A DNA stretch of 64,000 nucleotides from Sphingobacterium yanglingense (GCF_004363245.1 NZ_SNYV01000015.1:310001-374000), one strand, 5' to 3'. Numbered from the stretch's first letter, positions 27,592 to 36,672 are shown. Translations and numbers: made by a program. The notes: generated by a model not told the origin, from the letters alone.

Positions 27592-30296
27592 TATTTCACA
27601 AACATTTTATTAAAATCCCAAGACAACTTCAACATATAATACCGTCTTATGGTATCAAAACGCCTCTGGGTAAACACAGAGTTTGATTGAGTTCTAGAAT
27701 ATCCTAAGTTCTGATTAAACACGTCATTGATTGTAAAATCCAACATGAGCGATTCATTCTTAAAGAACTTTTTACTGATTCCAGGATGCACCAAAAATCT
27801 TTCCAGCTTCTGGTCAAATGCGTCCGTAGGTGCTTCGTACGAATAGTCATAATTGGTATATATCTTGAATGAGCTGGATAAGAAATACTCAATGCCGCCA
27901 GATACACCAAATACAAAACCACTATTATCTCGTTCCGGACTCAAGTTGGAGGTCATCTGTCTGTATTGAGGACTTATTTTCGTCGTAAAATTCAAGCCCG
28001 TTTTTGTTTCCCTTTTTATCTCATAACTGAACGTGTAGTTCTGCGACTTCACTAAATTAGCTTCACTATTAAAGAAGTTATTATTCCTATTAACTCCCAA
28101 AACCAAACTGACTGAATTCTCCAACATCAATGCTTTGTTCAATCTAAAGTGATACCCTCCGTACATGGATGCAGAGAAATCCTGTTTACCAGTCATATTA
28201 TCCCAACGGTAATAATTGACCCCATTACTGGTTGTAATATTCTGCGTGATCGGGTCCTTCGTTAAGGTAACTGTTCCCCCTAAATATTTGAATTGATTTG
28301 ATAATAGATTAAAACTATGATAAAACCCTTCAAATGTATTCGTAAAAGCCGGATTTAGATCCTCGTTACCATTGTAGATATTTAATTGATCCGAGTTATT
28401 CATGATGGGCTGTATCTGATTTAGAGACGGCAGTTGGTTTTGCCCCGAATACGACAGTCTCAGCGCTTTGGCCATAGAGAACTTATAGGTCGTCGTCAAT
28501 CTCGGATTATAGGTAAAGAAGTTTCTATTCAACGCCCTATTGTCGTAATTATTGATCTGTTTTAAACGGTCATCATTAAACGTATTTGTTAGATTAGCTT
28601 CCAGCTTTTCTCCTTGGTAAGCCATAGTGACATCATAATTATTACTCAATCTATTAAAGTCATAACTACTACTGTACTTAGGGTCCAAAACATCATATTT
28701 TCCGCTAGTCCCCTTATTAAGAGACTCCAAGAGCGATGCATTCTTTACACTGACGATACCGTAAGCCACCGATAGGTTCAATTCTCGTGTCAGGGGCTCT
28801 GTATAGGTAACCCTACCCTGCACTTTACTGAGCTCCTGCTTTGTGTTTTTAAATTGGTCTGTAGTTGGCAGTTTTCCTCCCGGATCCTTAATCAGCTCAG
28901 AGTACAAAGTACCTGTCCCAATAGTTTCACTCTTACTACCTGCTGCATTCAAAGAGAAAACCCGTCCTTTTTTCAAGAATTTTTTGGTGTATAATGCATC
29001 GAAATCATAACTATTGACCTTATTGTCTATATCTTCTTTACTCTCGTTTTTCGTAACCGTATCCGCGTAGTTTGTAGAGTTAGTAACTGTATTACTCCAC
29101 AATTTCTTCCGGCTAGCTGATCCTGTAATCAATATTTCATTTAGTGAATCGATCTTTGTTTCCAGACGCAGGTTGACACGGTGTTGATCATTATCCGTAT
29201 CCACTTTCTTCGTGGTCTCACTGTTGATAATACCAGACATTATAGTGCTTTCCTCACCATCCGCAGCAATCTTTCCATACTTATAGTTTAGGTTCAGCCG
29301 GTATCTATCCCCCTTCCATCTATCTGTAAAGTTTACTCCCGTATTGATTGCACGTGGTATTCCTGTCACTCCTTCTCCGGAAAAGGGATCATTCACCTTC
29401 ATCACTCCACCTTCAAAAGAGGCATCGACATCTACACCAAACTTTTGGGCATCTTCCCAATTCATCGTTGTAGTTCCGTTGTTCCCGAATAAACCATATA
29501 CAGACACCTTCTGAGGACCTTTGAACTTATTGAACATGAGCTGTCCCATATAGTACTTATCTGTACCACCACCAGCCAGGGCCTTTCCAAAGAAACCGTT
29601 CTTCGCACCGTCTTTCAGTTTTACATTAATAGTCTGCTCACGCACCCCATCATCTACACCGGTCCGCTCCGTCTGGTCAGACTTCTTTTCGTATACCTGC
29701 ACTTTATCCACCATATCCGAACGGAGATTGCGCGTCACTAAGGTGGGATCATTCCCAAAGAACTCTTCTCCGTCTACCAGTACCTTTTTAACCGTCTTAC
29801 CTTGCGCTGTAATCTTACCCGAAGCATCTACTGTAATACCTGGTAATGCCTTAAAAAGGTCCTCCACTTTCGCATTTGCCTCCATCTTAAACTGAGAAGC
29901 ATCGTATTCGGTTGTATCCCCTTTAATTGTTATAGCGGCTCTTCGCTTTACGACCACTTCTTCAATCAGGTGAGCAACACTTGTCAGCCCCAACTCACCG
30001 AGGTTCGAACTTGTCGTTCCACCCGTTACCGTCTCATAGAAATCGGCATACTTTGGATAGGAAACAATTACGAGATACGAGCCATTTGCGGGTCTTTTCA
30101 ACTGGAACTTACCTCCAACATCCGACCTTCCATAGTCGACCAATGTGGAATCTTGTGTTTTCAGCAACATAATTGTTGCATTTTCCAGGCTTTTCTTATC
30201 TGTCGCATCCACGACCTTACCTGTAACTACATTTTGGGAGTATCCTTTAAAATACAACCCGGACATTAACATAAAACAAAGAAGTATACCTCTCAT
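27591..30296 (-). CDS. Outer-membrane beta-barrel protein with carboxypeptidase-regulatory-like domain (TonB-receptor related)
   Basis: A 901-residue outer-membrane protein: signal peptide (residues 1-20), a CarboxypepD-regulatory-like beta domain (VVTGKVVDATDKKSLENATIMLLK), a plug-like domain (DLFKALPGITVDASGKITAQGK, VLVDGEEFFGNDPTLVTRNL), then a long barrel ending in an aromatic-rich strand. No TonB box is obvious. Proteins of this type pair with GLPGLI partners; the ligand is unknown. It is divergent from the M20 peptidase gene. Confidence 0.9.
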   Translation of the reverse strand: MRGILLCFMLMSGLYFKGYSQNVVTGKVVDATDKKSLENATIMLLKTQDSTLVDYGRSDVGGKFQLKRPANGSYLVIVSYPKYADFYETVTGGTTSSNLGELGLTSVAHLIEEVVVKRRAAITIKGDTTEYDASQFKMEANAKVEDLFKALPGITVDASGKITAQGKTVKKVLVDGEEFFGNDPTLVTRNLRSDMVDKVQVYEKKSDQTERTGVDDGVREQTINVKLKDGAKNGFFGKALAGGGTDKYYMGQLMFNKFKGPQKVSVYGLFGNNGTTTMNWEDAQKFGVDVDASFEGGVMKVNDPFSGEGVTGIPRAINTGVNFTDRWKGDRYRLNLNYKYGKIAADGEESTIMSGIINSETTKKVDTDNDQHRVNLRLETKIDSLNEILITGSASRKKLWSNTVTNSTNYADTVTKNESKEDIDNKVNSYDFDALYTKKFLKKGRVFSLNAAGSKSETIGTGTLYSELIKDPGGKLPTTDQFKNTKQELSKVQGRVTYTEPLTRELNLSVAYGIVSVKNASLLESLNKGTSGKYDVLDPKYSSSYDFNRLSNNYDVTMAYQGEKLEANLTNTFNDDRLKQINNYDNRALNRNFFTYNPRLTTTYKFSMAKALRLSYSGQNQLPSLNQIQPIMNNSDQLNIYNGNEDLNPAFTNTFEGFYHSFNLLSNQFKYLGGTVTLTKDPITQNITTSNGVNYYRWDNMTGKQDFSASMYGGYHFRLNKALMLENSVSLVLGVNRNNNFFNSEANLVKSQNYTFSYEIKRETKTGLNFTTKISPQYRQMTSNLSPERDNSGFVFGVSGGIEYFLSSSFKIYTNYDYSYEAPTDAFDQKLERFLVHPGISKKFFKNESLMLDFTINDVFNQNLGYSRTQSNSVFTQRRFDTIRRYYMLKLSWDFNKMFVK

Positions 30297-30452
30297 AAAA
30301 GGATCTAATAAAACTACGTATCAACTATTTTTCAGTATTAGTTGTACAAAAATGAAAAATGTTACACCTTATCGCTAAAAAGATAGAAAAACGTGACTTT
30401 TTATTACACTAAAGAGCCTTCCAAAAAAGCAGGAATACCGTTTCAAAATACT

Positions 30453-30460
30453 TACCTTTG
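30453..30460 (+). promoter_or_regulatory. -7 element upstream of the M20 dipeptidase gene
   Basis: TACCTTTG, an exact TAnnTTTG match, 19 bp before the ATG. No convincing -33 TTG. Confidence 0.45.
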
Positions 30461-30479
30461 TATTAAATCATTTTTTGAC

Positions 30480-31850
30480 ATGCAAAACATCAAAGATTAT
30501 GTAGAAGCTAATAAAGAACGCTTCTTAAACGAACTATTTGAATTATTGCGCTTTCCTTCCGTAAGTGCTGACCCTCAATACAAAGAGGGTGTATTGAATA
30601 CCGCAGAATTCGTGGCTAAAAAACTTCAGGATGCTGGCGCTGAAAATGTAGAAATATGCCCTACAGCTGGATACCCTATTGTATATGGTGAAAAAATATT
30701 TGACCCATCTTTGCCAACAGTGTTAGTATATGGTCACTATGACGTACAGCCTGCTGACCCTTTAGAGCTTTGGGACACTCCTCCATTCGAACCTACAGTC
30801 CGTGATGGGAAGATCTATGCTCGTGGTGCTGCCGATGACAAAGGTCAGTTCTATATGCACGTAAAAGCATTCGAATACATGGTTACAAATAACCAATTGG
30901 CATGTAACATCAAGTTTATGATCGAGGGTGAAGAAGAAGTAGGTTCTGAAAACCTAGGTATCTTCGTTGCAGCTAACAAAGAGCGTCTAAAAGCGGACGT
31001 TATTGTTATCTCAGATACCTCTATGATCAGCTTAGAAAACCCATCGATAGAGACAGGCTTACGCGGTCTTTCTTACGTTGAGGTAGAAGTAACTGGACCA
31101 AACCGTGATCTACACTCAGGTGTATACGGTGGAGCAGTAGCTAACCCAGCTACTATTTTATCCAAAATGATTGCTTCCCTACACGATGAGAACAACCATA
31201 TCACCATTCCTGGTTTTTACGATGATGTCTTAGAATTGACAGCAGAAGAGCGTAAAGCATTGAACGAAGCACCGTTTGATGTTGAAGAATACAAAACAGA
31301 CCTAGGTGTTAGCGAATTGTGGGGCGAGAATGGCTATACTGCTATCGAACATACAGGTATTCGTCCTACACTTGAAGTAAACGGTATCTGGGGTGGTTAC
31401 ATTGGCGAAGGAGCAAAAACAGTATTACCATCTAAAGCCTATGCTAAAATCTCTATGCGTTTGGTTCCTAACCAAAACTCAGATAGAGTTACAAAGCTAT
31501 TCAAAGAACACTTTGAAGCTATCGCTCCGAAATCGGTAAAAGTAGAGGTAAAACCACACCACGGTGGCGAGCCTGTAGTAACACCGACGGACAGTATCGC
31601 TTACAAAGCTGCTGAAAAAGCGTTGGAAGTAACATTCAACAAAAAACCTATTCCTACGCGCGGTGGTGGTTCTATTCCAATCGTTGCACTTTTCGAAAAA
31701 GAATTAGGTATCAAAACGGTATTATTAGGATTCGGTCTGGACAGTGACAACTTACACTCTCCAAACGAGAAATATGGTATCGAAAACTATTTAAAAGGTA
31801 TCGAAACAATTCCTTTGTTTCACAAATATTACGCTGAATTAAGTAAGTAA
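30480..31850 (+). CDS. M20-family dipeptidase
   Basis: A 456-residue cytosolic di-zinc peptidase of the carnosinase/ArgE-DapE group. Metal-site motifs: VYGHYDVQPAD, ARGAADDKGQFYMH, EGEEEVGSENL, VISDTSM and the final GLDSDNLHSPNEKY. The dimerisation domain insert contains GPNRDLHSGVYGG. The ATG at 30480 is preferred; an upstream ATG at 30393 adds 29 residues and lies in the promoter region. Substrate specificity is unknown. Confidence 0.93.
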   Translation: MQNIKDYVEANKERFLNELFELLRFPSVSADPQYKEGVLNTAEFVAKKLQDAGAENVEICPTAGYPIVYGEKIFDPSLPTVLVYGHYDVQPADPLELWDTPPFEPTVRDGKIYARGAADDKGQFYMHVKAFEYMVTNNQLACNIKFMIEGEEEVGSENLGIFVAANKERLKADVIVISDTSMISLENPSIETGLRGLSYVEVEVTGPNRDLHSGVYGGAVANPATILSKMIASLHDENNHITIPGFYDDVLELTAEERKALNEAPFDVEEYKTDLGVSELWGENGYTAIEHTGIRPTLEVNGIWGGYIGEGAKTVLPSKAYAKISMRLVPNQNSDRVTKLFKEHFEAIAPKSVKVEVKPHHGGEPVVTPTDSIAYKAAEKALEVTFNKKPIPTRGGGSIPIVALFEKELGIKTVLLGFGLDSDNLHSPNEKYGIENYLKGIETIPLFHKYYAELSK

Positions 31851-31866
31851 TTCGGTATAAAAAAAT

Positions 31867-31899
31867 AAAAGGGTTATTTTTAAAAAAATAACCCTTTTT
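31867..31899 (+). terminator. Terminator between the M20 gene and the LysR gene
   Basis: AAAAGGGTTATTTTT and AAAAATAACCCTTTT with a 2-nt gap, ending only 2 bp before the LysR ATG. It isolates the downstream cluster, or acts on a LysR transcript that starts upstream. Confidence 0.85.
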
Positions 31900-31901
31900 C
31901 T

Positions 31902-32789
31902 ATGGATTTTGATTTTCGACTTAAGGTCTTTCATACTGCGGCCCAGCAACTCAACTTTACAAAGACCGCAGCAGTACTCTACATATCCCAACCTGCTGTC
32001 AGCAAAAACATTATCGAACTGGAAAAGAAACTCGGTGTTTCCCTTTTTGAACGCAAAGGCAACAACCTAATCTTGACAAAAGCAGGAGAAATCTTATTTC
32101 GTTATGCTGCACAGATCATACAACTATACAACAAAGCAGATCAAGAAATATTCGATCTACAGTCCAATATGAAGGGACACCTGATACTGGGAGCTAGCAC
32201 TACCATATCCCAGTACATCATTCCCTCACTATTAGCCAAATTTCTGAACGAACACCCCAATAGCCATATTGAAGTCTCTCAATACAATAGTCGCGCTATT
32301 GAAGAACTACTCATTGAAAACAAAATCGATCTTGGCATCACCGAAGGGGCTACAGACAACCGGGCACTGAAATATATCCCTTTCATGAAAGATGAACTCG
32401 TATTAGTAACCAATAGTCAAAACGCACTACTGAAACAGCTCAAAAAACCGGATGTCCTAGACCTTTACAGACTCCCCTTGGTAGTTCGCGAATTAGGCTC
32501 TGGCACACGTTCTGTTATCGAAAATAAAGTGAGATGCCTCGGTATTGATTTTTCCAAACTCAATATCGAAATGGTATTGGCCTCGACCGAGAGTATAAAG
32601 CGTTATATTCAAGAACGCGATTGCTTCGCTTTTCTTTCCATCCACTCTATCCAAAAAGAAATCTTGGAAAACAGGCTTACCATACTAGATATACCTGATT
32701 TACAGATCGAACGTTATTTTCATTTCACCCATGTATACGGGGGACTTACAGGCATACCTAATCAATTTTTACAATTCTGTATGAGGTAA
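31902..32789 (+). CDS. LysR-family transcriptional regulator (CysB/CysL-like branch)
   Basis: A 295-residue regulator. The helix-turn-helix is at residues about 18-40 (NFTKTAAVLYISQPAVSKNIIELEKKLG), followed by the type 2 periplasmic-binding-like effector domain from about residue 90 (LGASTTISQYIIPSLLAKF). It lies in the same orientation as, and 100 bp upstream of, the dihaem cytochrome gene; repeated TAACTTTTG boxes in that gap are probable binding sites. The effector is unknown, but relatives respond to sulfur compounds. Confidence 0.9.
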   Translation: MDFDFRLKVFHTAAQQLNFTKTAAVLYISQPAVSKNIIELEKKLGVSLFERKGNNLILTKAGEILFRYAAQIIQLYNKADQEIFDLQSNMKGHLILGASTTISQYIIPSLLAKFLNEHPNSHIEVSQYNSRAIEELLIENKIDLGITEGATDNRALKYIPFMKDELVLVTNSQNALLKQLKKPDVLDLYRLPLVVRELGSGTRSVIENKVRCLGIDFSKLNIEMVLASTESIKRYIQERDCFAFLSIHSIQKEILENRLTILDIPDLQIERYFHFTHVYGGLTGIPNQFLQFCMR

Positions 32790-32790
32790 T

Positions 32791-32855
32791 TAACTTTTGC
32801 AAATAACTTTTGGTTATACCTTATAATATTTCCTTTCTTTTTGAATAATTCAAAA
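32791..32855 (+). promoter_or_regulatory. Putative LysR operator and promoter region of the dihaem cytochrome gene
   Basis: TAACTTTTG occurs twice (32791-32799 and 32804-32812), the second inside the dyad ATAACTTTTGGTTAT (32803-32817), which fits the T-N11-A LysR box. A second dyad, TTTTGAATAATTCAAAA, is at 32839-32855 and overlaps a TTG; TTTATTTG follows at 32861-32868 (one mismatch to the -7 consensus). Confidence 0.55.
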
Positions 32856-32889
32856 GCAAGTTTATTTGTACAAACAATTATTCGAAAAG

Positions 32890-33864
32890 ATGGAGTATAA
32901 GAAACTAACCAATTATGTAAAAGCACTCGGCGGGATAGCCTTACTATCATTGGTATTATGTGTATGTCTTTTCCTTTTTGCTTATCAACAAGGAACATCA
33001 ACAAATACAGCTAGTGAAGTAAAAAACGACAGCATCATCAACCACGTAGCAGACTATATCCCTGTCACTTTTAAAGAAGACAGCGAGGGACAACTGGCGA
33101 GCTATGGCGAAAAGTTAATAAAAAATACTTACGACTACTTCTACGAAGACGGCAAAAAAATAGGCAATAATCTAGCCTGTACGAATTGCCACCTCAATGG
33201 AGGGACAAAAGCTTTTGCTGCTCCGTACGTCGGCCTGCACCAGGTCTTTCCGATGTACATTGGGCGCGAGGACAAGATCGAATCGCTAGAAGAACGGATC
33301 AACGGTTGCTTCGAACGTAGTATGAATGGACGAGCAATCCCCGAAAATGGTAAAGAGATGCGTGCTATTATCACCTATATCAAACAGGTCAGTTCCCGCA
33401 CACGCAATGACAAACGTCTAGAAGGACAAGGTTTCGTAAAACTAGAAATTCCGGACCGTGCCGCGGATCTCAAGCAAGGCCAGTTGATCTATACGAATAA
33501 ATGCATGAGCTGCCATGGAGACCAAGGACAAGGACAGAAAAACCCAAATGCGGGAGGGTATCTATATCCACCATTATGGGGCCCCGATAGCTACAATGAT
33601 GGTGCAGGAATGGCGCGTATGCTTACCGCTGCTCGCTTTATAAAAGGCAATATGCCACTGGGAGCGACCTTTGAAGAGCCTCTTCTGAGCGACGCTGAGG
33701 CTTATGATGTCGCTGCATACATTAATTCTTTTGATAGACCCAAGAAAGCAGACAAAGACAAGGACTATCCTAATCTCGCAAAGAAACCAAAAGATTGCGC
33801 CTATCCTCCTTATTCGGATAATATAAGTGCAGAACAGCATAAATACGGACCATTTAATTTTTAA
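32890..33864 (+). CDS. TsdA-like dihaem cytochrome c (thiosulfate dehydrogenase / tetrathionate reductase family)
   Basis: A 324-residue protein anchored by an N-terminal membrane segment (residues about 13-32). It has two haem motifs, CTNCH at 97-101 and CMSCH at 205-209. The stretch EERINGCFERSMNG is typical of TsdA, and Cys140, 43 residues after Cys97, is in position to be the unusual axial haem ligand of that family. KGNMPLG downstream may give the Met ligand for haem 2. TsdA enzymes interconvert thiosulfate and tetrathionate in the periplasm. The ATG at 32890 is preferred to a TTG at 32866. It heads a three-gene unit. Confidence 0.85.
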   Translation: MEYKKLTNYVKALGGIALLSLVLCVCLFLFAYQQGTSTNTASEVKNDSIINHVADYIPVTFKEDSEGQLASYGEKLIKNTYDYFYEDGKKIGNNLACTNCHLNGGTKAFAAPYVGLHQVFPMYIGREDKIESLEERINGCFERSMNGRAIPENGKEMRAIITYIKQVSSRTRNDKRLEGQGFVKLEIPDRAADLKQGQLIYTNKCMSCHGDQGQGQKNPNAGGYLYPPLWGPDSYNDGAGMARMLTAARFIKGNMPLGATFEEPLLSDAEAYDVAAYINSFDRPKKADKDKDYPNLAKKPKDCAYPPYSDNISAEQHKYGPFNF

Positions 33865-33880
33865 AAATAATAATACCCAT

Positions 33881-34357
33881 ATGAACAACAGCATCATTAC
33901 AGCCTGCATCATCCTATTTGCAATAGCATTTCAGGGACAGAGTTACGCTCAGGAGAGTGCATTTATCACAAAAAACAAATCATTCCAAGGTGCGATAGCT
34001 AAAAAGAAAAGCTATAAAGCGATCTACCAGCTAGACAGCGATGACCCCAAGACAATTGCGAAGGCGTTCCGGAATATCAACAACGCATTGAAAGACCCAC
34101 GCCTGCAAGGAAAACTAGAAATCGAACTGATTGCATTTTCGGGTGGAACAGAGGCCTTCAAAAAATCGAACAGCCAATATGAAGCTGCTTTAAAGGATTT
34201 GATCGAAAAAGGAGTCCATGTCGTCCAATGCCTTAATACATTAGAAGAACGAAAGATAGCCAAGAGTGAACTTTATGACTTCCTTGCTTACGTACCTAGT
34301 GGCAATGGGGAGCTCATCTTGCGTGCTAGCGAAGGCTGGATTATTGTAAAACCGTAA
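33881..34357 (+). CDS. Exported DsrE/DsrF-like protein
   Basis: A 158-residue protein with an N-terminal signal peptide (residues about 1-23, ending SYAQ). The rest is a DsrE-like alpha/beta fold: AIYQLDSDDPKTIAKAFRNINNAL, LEIELIAFSGGTEAF, and GVHVVQCLNTLEERK with one cysteine placed where DsrE-family sulfur carriers have theirs. It starts 16 bp after the cytochrome gene and precedes a binding protein by 18 bp. A sulfur-transfer role is inferred from family and context only. Confidence 0.82.
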   Translation: MNNSIITACIILFAIAFQGQSYAQESAFITKNKSFQGAIAKKKSYKAIYQLDSDDPKTIAKAFRNINNALKDPRLQGKLEIELIAFSGGTEAFKKSNSQYEAALKDLIEKGVHVVQCLNTLEERKIAKSELYDFLAYVPSGNGELILRASEGWIIVKP

Positions 34358-34375
34358 CAAAAACACGTAGAAATC

Positions 34376-35287
34376 ATGAATTACAAGAATATACTTCTCG
34401 GCATATTCCTACTGACTAGCACCCTAGGAAAGGCCCAAGATCATCGCTTTGATCCGCCTTGGAATACACCTCCCGAATCGGCCGTTCATTTCACTGTACC
34501 TGGTATTAACAATGTACCCGATCTTTATGGTGACATTGTAAATCCTCAATTAACCATATTCTTTGCGGGCAATCAATTTATGGTTGTAGACGATCTTTTA
34601 GCCGCTTTTAAAAAAGAATATCCGCAGTACCAGCGCATATTTGTTGAGACTCTGCCCCCAGGAATATTGGCTAAGCAAATAAAAGGAGGTTCGTTGACAT
34701 TGGGCAACCTTCGTATTGACCATCAGCCTGATGTCTATACTGCCGGCAAGCGTACTATTGAGGAGATGAAGGACTATTTCAGCCATACCCAGATTTATTG
34801 CTACAACAACATCTGTCTTATGGTACCGAAAGACAACCCTGCAAAGATTACCTCCCTCAATGACCTTGGTCAAGACCACATCCGCATTGCTATGCCCAAC
34901 CCGCTGTGGGAAGGTATAGGCGAACAGATACAGGCTTCCTATAAGAAAGCGGGAGGCGACGCTTTACTGGACAAAATCATGAAAGACAAAGTCGCTACTG
35001 GCCTCACTTACCTCACCAAGATACACCACCGCGAGAGCCCTATGCGTATTCTGTATGGCGATGCGGATGTTGCCCCTGTATGGACCTCGGAAGTGGTCTA
35101 TCAAAAACTGAAAGGACATCCTGTAGATGGCATAGAAATACCCGATAACCTCAATACCACTGCTACCTATATGGCGGCAAAGCTAAAAAAAGCACCTCAC
35201 CCGAAGGCAGCTGATGATTTCTTGCGATTTATGGAAACAGAAACCGCCCAGAAAATATACATGAAATATGGATTCAGCATAAAATAG
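34376..35287 (+). CDS. Periplasmic solute-binding protein, ModA/sulfate-binding-like, without its own ABC transporter
   Basis: A 303-residue protein with a signal peptide (residues 1-20, GKAQ) and type 2 periplasmic-binding features: LTIFFAGNQFMVVDDLLAAFKKEYP, an inter-domain hinge, and APHPKAADDFLRFMETETAQKIYMKYGF near the C-terminus, which is typical of oxyanion-binding (molybdate-like) proteins. No permease or ATPase is in this cluster, so it may act as a sensor or carrier partner of the cytochrome and DsrE-like protein. Ligand unknown. Confidence 0.82.
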   Translation: MNYKNILLGIFLLTSTLGKAQDHRFDPPWNTPPESAVHFTVPGINNVPDLYGDIVNPQLTIFFAGNQFMVVDDLLAAFKKEYPQYQRIFVETLPPGILAKQIKGGSLTLGNLRIDHQPDVYTAGKRTIEEMKDYFSHTQIYCYNNICLMVPKDNPAKITSLNDLGQDHIRIAMPNPLWEGIGEQIQASYKKAGGDALLDKIMKDKVATGLTYLTKIHHRESPMRILYGDADVAPVWTSEVVYQKLKGHPVDGIEIPDNLNTTATYMAAKLKKAPHPKAADDFLRFMETETAQKIYMKYGFSIK

Positions 35288-35294
35288 AACTTTC

Positions 35295-35323
35295 TAAAAA
35301 AGGATACCTCGGTATCCTTTTTT
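35295..35323 (+). terminator. Terminator of the TsdA-like/DsrE/binding-protein unit
   Basis: AAAAAAGGATACC and GGTATCCTTTTTT with a 2-nt centre, 7 bp past the last stop. Confidence 0.88.
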
Positions 35324-35357
35324 CTTTTTAAATTCGATTTTCATTAATGTAAATCGT

Positions 35358-36155
35358 ATGGTGCAAATCCTTAGAAAGATACACAGACTATGGTATTTCC
35401 TATGTCTATTATCCTTTTTCATTCTATTATTTCCGTTCTTGTATGTATTGACCCGCCGCCCTGAAAAGAACTATGCAGCTATTGTCCGAGTAAGACGAGC
35501 CATAGCACTACTAGCATCCACCTTTTCAGGTATATTCTTCCAGGTAGAATTTGAATCCGAAATCGACTGGTCTGTCCCTTATATCATCTGCCCCAATCAC
35601 ACCTCTATTTTAGATATCACCGCTATCATCTTTATGTGCCCACAGCCATTTTCCTTCATGGGTAAGGTGGAGCTATTACGCAACCCTGTAACACGTATTT
35701 TCTTCAAGACCATAGATATCACCGTGGATCGAAAGAGCAAAATATCAGCATTCAGAGCATTTAAAAAAGCTGATGGCTTAGTAAAAGAAGGAAAATCGGT
35801 GGTTATCTTTCCAGAAGGGAAAATCGATGACGAATACCCTCCACGGCTTCATGAATTTAAATCAGGTTCATTCAAACTTGCTATAGACAATCAGGTACAG
35901 ATACTGCCCGTAGTCATACAGAATGCCTGGCAAATATTATTTGACAGCGGTGATGCATTCGGTTCTAGGCCCGGTGTTGTTCGAATACACGTGCTTTCTC
36001 CTATCTTTCCACACCTCTCCCTTACCGAACGGGCTAGCGAGCTACAGTCGGACGACATACAGGAACTGGTGTACAACCGCATGAAATCGCAGTGGGATAG
36101 TGTCAACGATAGTCGTCAAAATGTCAAAAAAACAGAAACACAAAAACACATATAG
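35358..36155 (+). CDS. plsC: 1-acyl-sn-glycerol-3-phosphate acyltransferase (PlsC family)
   Basis: A 265-residue membrane-associated acyltransferase making phosphatidic acid. The catalytic HX4D motif is NHTSILD (His81 to Asp86), and the substrate motif is FPEGKID near residue 155. An N-terminal hydrophobic segment (residues about 11-31) anchors it. It stands alone between two terminators. Genomes of this group often have several paralogues, so the exact acceptor is uncertain. Confidence 0.9.
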   Translation: MVQILRKIHRLWYFLCLLSFFILLFPFLYVLTRRPEKNYAAIVRVRRAIALLASTFSGIFFQVEFESEIDWSVPYIICPNHTSILDITAIIFMCPQPFSFMGKVELLRNPVTRIFFKTIDITVDRKSKISAFRAFKKADGLVKEGKSVVIFPEGKIDDEYPPRLHEFKSGSFKLAIDNQVQILPVVIQNAWQILFDSGDAFGSRPGVVRIHVLSPIFPHLSLTERASELQSDDIQELVYNRMKSQWDSVNDSRQNVKKTETQKHI

Positions 36156-36205
36156 CTACTAACCAACACAATAACAATCACAAACACATTTAATATACAA
36201 TTAAC

Positions 36206-36235
36206 TTGCTATTTTAAAATATAATACTATTTTTG
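36206..36235 (+). promoter_or_regulatory. Consensus promoter of the DUF2795 gene
   Basis: TTG at 36206-36208, a 19-bp spacer and TATTTTTG at 36228-36235 match the Bacteroidota consensus exactly. The leader is about 25 nt. Confidence 0.72.
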
Positions 36236-36265
36236 CGGAAAAAGTAGAACTTAAATTGTAATACT

Positions 36266-36487
36266 ATGTATTGGACTCTAGAATTAGCATCACACTTAGA
36301 AGATGCGCCATGGCCTGCAACTAAAGATGAATTAATTGATTACGCAATTCGTTCTGGTGCTCCAGTAGAAGTAATCGAGAATCTTCAAGCTTTAGAAGAT
36401 GATGGCGAACCTTATGAAAACATTGAAGAGATTTGGCCGGATTATCCTACAAAAGATGATTTCTTTTTCAATGAAGACGAGTATTAA
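36266..36487 (+). CDS. DUF2795 family protein
   Basis: A 73-residue acidic protein (WTLELASHLEDAPWPATKDELIDYAIRSGAPVEVIENLQALEDDGE) matching DUF2795, a small helical domain of unknown function common in Bacteroidota. The acidic tail is EIWPDYPTKDDFFFNEDEY. It has a consensus promoter and a terminator close on both sides, suggesting a strongly expressed single-gene transcript. Confidence 0.9.
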   Translation: MYWTLELASHLEDAPWPATKDELIDYAIRSGAPVEVIENLQALEDDGEPYENIEEIWPDYPTKDDFFFNEDEY

Positions 36488-36493
36488 TCCAGC

Positions 36494-36530
36494 ATAAAAA
36501 TCGCACTTTTCTAAGTGCGATTTTTATTTT
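36494..36530 (+). terminator. Terminator of the DUF2795 gene
   Basis: ATAAAAATCGCACTT and AAGTGCGATTTTTAT with a 4-nt loop. Confidence 0.88.
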
Positions 36531-36588
36531 ATCCTCTTTTCGCTATCTAGCCGACCTTTCCTAAAAACACTACGCGATTAATCCTTAA

Positions 36589-36672
36589 TTTTTCTGATGG
36601 TGTCTATCCTCAAAGGTCATCAAGAACTTTCATATAGATTCTTTATCGAAAAGGAATCATGAAAGTTTTATT
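36589..36672. repeat. Dispersed element, copy 1 (84 bp)
   Basis: About 80% identical by eye to 54763-54845. Shared blocks are TTTTTCTGA, GTGTCT, CATCAAGAACTTTCAT and GGAATCATGAAAGTTTTATT. AACTTTCAT and ATGAAAGTT form a 9-bp inverted repeat. The copy lies upstream of the gene at 36707, and its right end abuts TACTTTTG (36672-36679), a -7 element match. Confidence 0.78.

Noticed and set aside
30001..30011. AGGTTCGAAC, similar to a tRNA T-loop
   Set aside because: It is inside the beta-barrel gene and no cloverleaf or acceptor stem surrounds it.
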